A stretch of 64,000 bases of DNA from JACNIZ01 sp964344765 (GTDB lineage: Bacteria; Planctomycetota; UBA1135), in contig CAYFOM010000003.1 in NCBI GenBank assembly GCA_964344765.1, positions 88,961 through 152,960 on the forward strand, written 5' to 3'. How positions within the stretch are numbered: position 1 is the first letter of the stretch; each line of letters begins with the position of its first letter. This document shows, one piece after another, positions 62,493-64,000 of this stretch. The notes under the pieces were generated by a model. That model was not told the DNA's origin, ran no database searches, and saw nothing but the letters and a program-made list of their open reading frames with translations. A program made the translations under genes and the position numbers.

Positions 62493-62498
62493 TAGAAT
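62493..62498 (+). promoter_or_regulatory. Candidate -10 box of the tRNA gene (TAGAAT)
   Basis: GCTAGAAT lies 32 bases before the 5' end of the tRNA. It matches the GCTAnAAT pattern of other starts in the window. The -35 box is not clear. Confidence 0.4.
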
Positions 62499-62530
62499 CT
62501 CCGCCCCGCTGAGCATCAAGCCCAGCGGTC

Positions 62531-62607
62531 GGCGGAGTAGCTCAGTCGGTTAGAGCAGCGGAATCATAATCCGCGTGTCGGGGGTTCGAATCCCTCCTCC
62601 GCTACCA
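62531..62607 (+). tRNA. tRNA with CAU anticodon (Met elongator or lysidine-Ile2)
   Basis: The 77 bases, with encoded CCA, fold into a full cloverleaf. The acceptor stem is GGCGGAG/CTCCGCT (G1-U72 wobble), the D arm is GCTC...GAGC, the anticodon stem GCGGA/TCCGC encloses ATCATAA (anticodon CAT), and the T arm GGGGG/CCCTC has TTCGAAT. A CAU anticodon can be elongator Met or, after lysidine modification, Ile2; the acceptor sequence does not settle it. The first acceptor pair is not typical of initiator tRNA, which has a mismatch at 1-72. Confidence 0.92.
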
Positions 62608-62610
62608 ATC

Positions 62611-62643
62611 ACCCGCGTCGACCCAAGTCGGCGCGGGTTTTTT
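62611..62643 (+). terminator. Rho-independent terminator after the tRNA
   Basis: A strong stem (ACCCGCGTCGAC, 12 bp with one G-T pair, and GTCGGCGCGGGT) with a CCAA tetraloop is followed by six T. It ends the tRNA transcript. Confidence 0.9.
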
Positions 62644-62689
62644 CGTTGACCCCGTTCTTGGGCCGTTCGAACTGTAGCATATTCGGGGT

Positions 62690-63178
62690 ATGAAGCAGTT
62701 CGATGGCGCCGGCAAACGGAACCAGCTTTTGATTTGGAGCTGCGTGCTGATTTTGGCCGGCGTATGGATTGAGGCCATAAAGGTGGATATGTCCCAATGG
62801 CCGCAGGTTGAAGGCGCCATCAAGTCAACCGGAATTCGACCCATGGGGCGTGGATGGATCGCAATCGGGCCTGACCAGGAGTTCGAACTAACCGCAACTT
62901 ACCTGTACACCGTAGACGGAGTCTCTTATCAGGGAATCGAGCTCACGCCCGATGGTAATCCTATTTATTCAAATTCAAAAGAAGCCGCCCTGGCTGCAAA
63001 TCAATTCCACTTATTGGGAACCACTAGTGTTCACTACAACCCGGATGATCCATCTGAAGCCTATTTAAGTGTGCCGGCGAATAGGGGAGCCGTCGGGATG
63101 TTTCTAATCGTGCTTGGGCTTGCATGTGCATGCGGGTTTGCATACCTCGGTTCTGTGGTGAAAAACGTGATTAATTAG
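62690..63178 (+). CDS. DUF3592 membrane protein
   Basis: A 162-residue protein with an N-terminal helix (NQLLIWSCVLILAGVWIEAI) and a C-terminal one (GAVGMFLIVLGLACACGFAY), and an extracytoplasmic middle with WPQVEGAIKSTGI, the TYLYTVDGVSYQGIEL phrase and VHYNPDDPSEAYL, matching the DUF3592 pattern. Function unknown. The gene is more AT-rich than the housekeeping genes and stands alone after the tRNA terminator. Confidence 0.75.
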   Translation: MKQFDGAGKRNQLLIWSCVLILAGVWIEAIKVDMSQWPQVEGAIKSTGIRPMGRGWIAIGPDQEFELTATYLYTVDGVSYQGIELTPDGNPIYSNSKEAALAANQFHLLGTTSVHYNPDDPSEAYLSVPANRGAVGMFLIVLGLACACGFAYLGSVVKNVIN

Positions 63179-63274
63179 CTTCTTTCCTTGCGAAATTATA
63201 GGTCGTGCGCCGCTTGCTACACTCATGGTGGCAGGTTATGAAGACCTGCCCGTTTCCCGTTAGCCAGGAATACA

Positions 63275-64000
63275 ATGAAACACATTATGTTGAACCAGAT
63301 TTCGTTGAAGGGGCATCCAAATGTCTCTGAAAAATGGGTCCAAGAAGTAATTGCAGAGGATCCAAAAATTCTTGGATTGGGTGATCTTGTCCTCAGAGAC
63401 AAAGAGAGGATGCAGCCAAGGGCGGGTCGTTTAGATTTGCTGTTCCAAGACTCCGAAACTGATCGGCGATATGAAGTGGAGTTGCAACTGGGCGCCATCG
63501 ATGAGAGTCATATCATTAGGACGATTGAGTATTGGGACCTTGAAAGGAAGCGGTATCCCCAGTACGACCATTGCGCTGTAATCATTGCTGAACAGATGAC
63601 AGGGCGGTTTTTGAATGTCATATCCTTGTTCAACGGGTTTATTCCATTAGTTGCTTTGCAAATGAGTGCTTATCAAGTCAATGAAGGATTGGCGTTAACT
63701 TTTACTAGAGTGCTAGATGAATTGCCGCTTGGCCCTATTGAAGAGGATGAATTGCAGGAGCCTACAGATCGGGCGTATTGGGAGCGACGAGGTTCGAAAT
63801 CAACATTGAAGCTAATGGACGGCATGGTTGATATTGTCCAACGCGTAGCTCCAGGCCATGAGCCTAAATTCCTCAAACACTATGTGGGTTTAGCAAAGGA
63901 CGGCTCGCCCAATAATTTCATCGTGTTTAAGCCAAGAAAAAAGAATGGATCAAGCAACATCTTTTCTGTAAAAAGCAGCAGACTCATCAAATGCCTTCCA
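63275..64000 (+). CDS. PD-(D/E)XK nuclease-like conserved protein (cut by window edge)
   Basis: From ATG 63275 an open frame of 242 codons continues past the right edge with no stop. The N-terminal half reads GRLDLLFQDSETDRRYEVEL, then ELQLGAIDESHIIRTIEYWD and RKRYPQYDHCAVIIAEQMTG; the D...ExQ spacing (Asp in GRLDLLF, EVELQ 18 residues later) fits a PD-(D/E)XK core, as in Sfu-type nuclease-like families of mobile or defence regions. The rest is RFLNVISLFNGFIPL and later a Lys-rich part. The gene is clearly more AT-rich than neighbours, suggesting transfer. Function unproven. Confidence 0.65.
   Translation, partial: MKHIMLNQISLKGHPNVSEKWVQEVIAEDPKILGLGDLVLRDKERMQPRAGRLDLLFQDSETDRRYEVELQLGAIDESHIIRTIEYWDLERKRYPQYDHCAVIIAEQMTGRFLNVISLFNGFIPLVALQMSAYQVNEGLALTFTRVLDELPLGPIEEDELQEPTDRAYWERRGSKSTLKLMDGMVDIVQRVAPGHEPKFLKHYVGLAKDGSPNNFIVFKPRKKNGSSNIFSVKSSRLIKCLP

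Noticed and set aside
1..64000. CRISPR array or prophage
   Set aside because: No regularly spaced repeats, cas genes, integrase or phage structural genes are visible.
1..64000. Sigma-54 (-24/-12) promoter near the enhancer-binding protein
   Set aside because: I looked for TGGCAC-N5-TTGC around nearby genes and saw no convincing copy.

Overview
The window looks like chromosomal DNA of a diderm, LPS-making, moderately GC-rich bacterium. Planctomycetota or a close relative is the best guess: LpxC and FabZ are fused, the order is bamA, skp-like, lpxC-fabZ, lpxA, Gfo/Idh oxidoreductase, and there are a Ser/Thr kinase with a C-terminal extracytoplasmic half, CotH/lamin-tail and VCBS secreted proteins, and a metacaspase. 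This is inferred from gene content; there is no rRNA gene to check it. The DNA is densely coding: no gap between genes exceeds 300 bases, and many genes overlap by 1 to 4 bases (ATGA, TGATG, TAATG, TTGA), indicating coupled translation.

Layout. 1-4132: end of a glutamate dehydrogenase gene (minus), then a plus-strand run of an LPS-kinase-like protein, a methyltransferase, HMG-CoA lyase, methylglutaconyl-CoA hydratase-like protein and a tiny zinc-ribbon membrane protein. 4164-8307: Sel1 protein, a complete insertion sequence (4945-6078) abutting the stop codon of ettA, and a YkgJ-like protein. 8334-17699: FHA/GAF/sigma-54 activator coupled to a Ser/Thr kinase, facing an MFS transporter and metacaspase, then a CMD-like protein and phosphatidylserine decarboxylase. 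17784-22796: two paralogous VCBS-type secreted proteins on either side of a CotH kinase-like/lamin-tail protein.

22820-35863 is a plus-strand housekeeping block: pyroglutamyl-peptidase-like protein, glmU, prs, rplY, pth, rpsF, rpsR, rplI, dnaB, bamA, skp-like, lpxC-fabZ, lpxA and an oxidoreductase. It joins UDP-GlcNAc and PRPP supply, translation, replication and outer-membrane biogenesis. 35916-44963 (minus) is a heavy-metal efflux locus: Cys-rich small secreted protein, outer-membrane factor, adaptor with two heavy-metal-binding domains, an oversized RND pump and a secreted protein with four Cys modules. 45073-49007 holds trmB, an AlkC-like HEAT protein, an aminotransferase and a small membrane protein.

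49021-57701 (minus) runs from a secreted repeat protein through trmFO and P5C dehydrogenase to an unusual fusion of a four-cluster ferredoxin with an MddA/NnrU-like membrane domain, then glcD and glcE with no glcF. That fusion is my best candidate for something undescribed. 57792-64000: MuiA-family protein, degenerate receiver, gltX, a TlpA-like protein lacking the first active-site Cys, a CAU tRNA with a good terminator, a DUF3592 protein and an AT-richer PD-(D/E)XK-like gene cut by the window edge.
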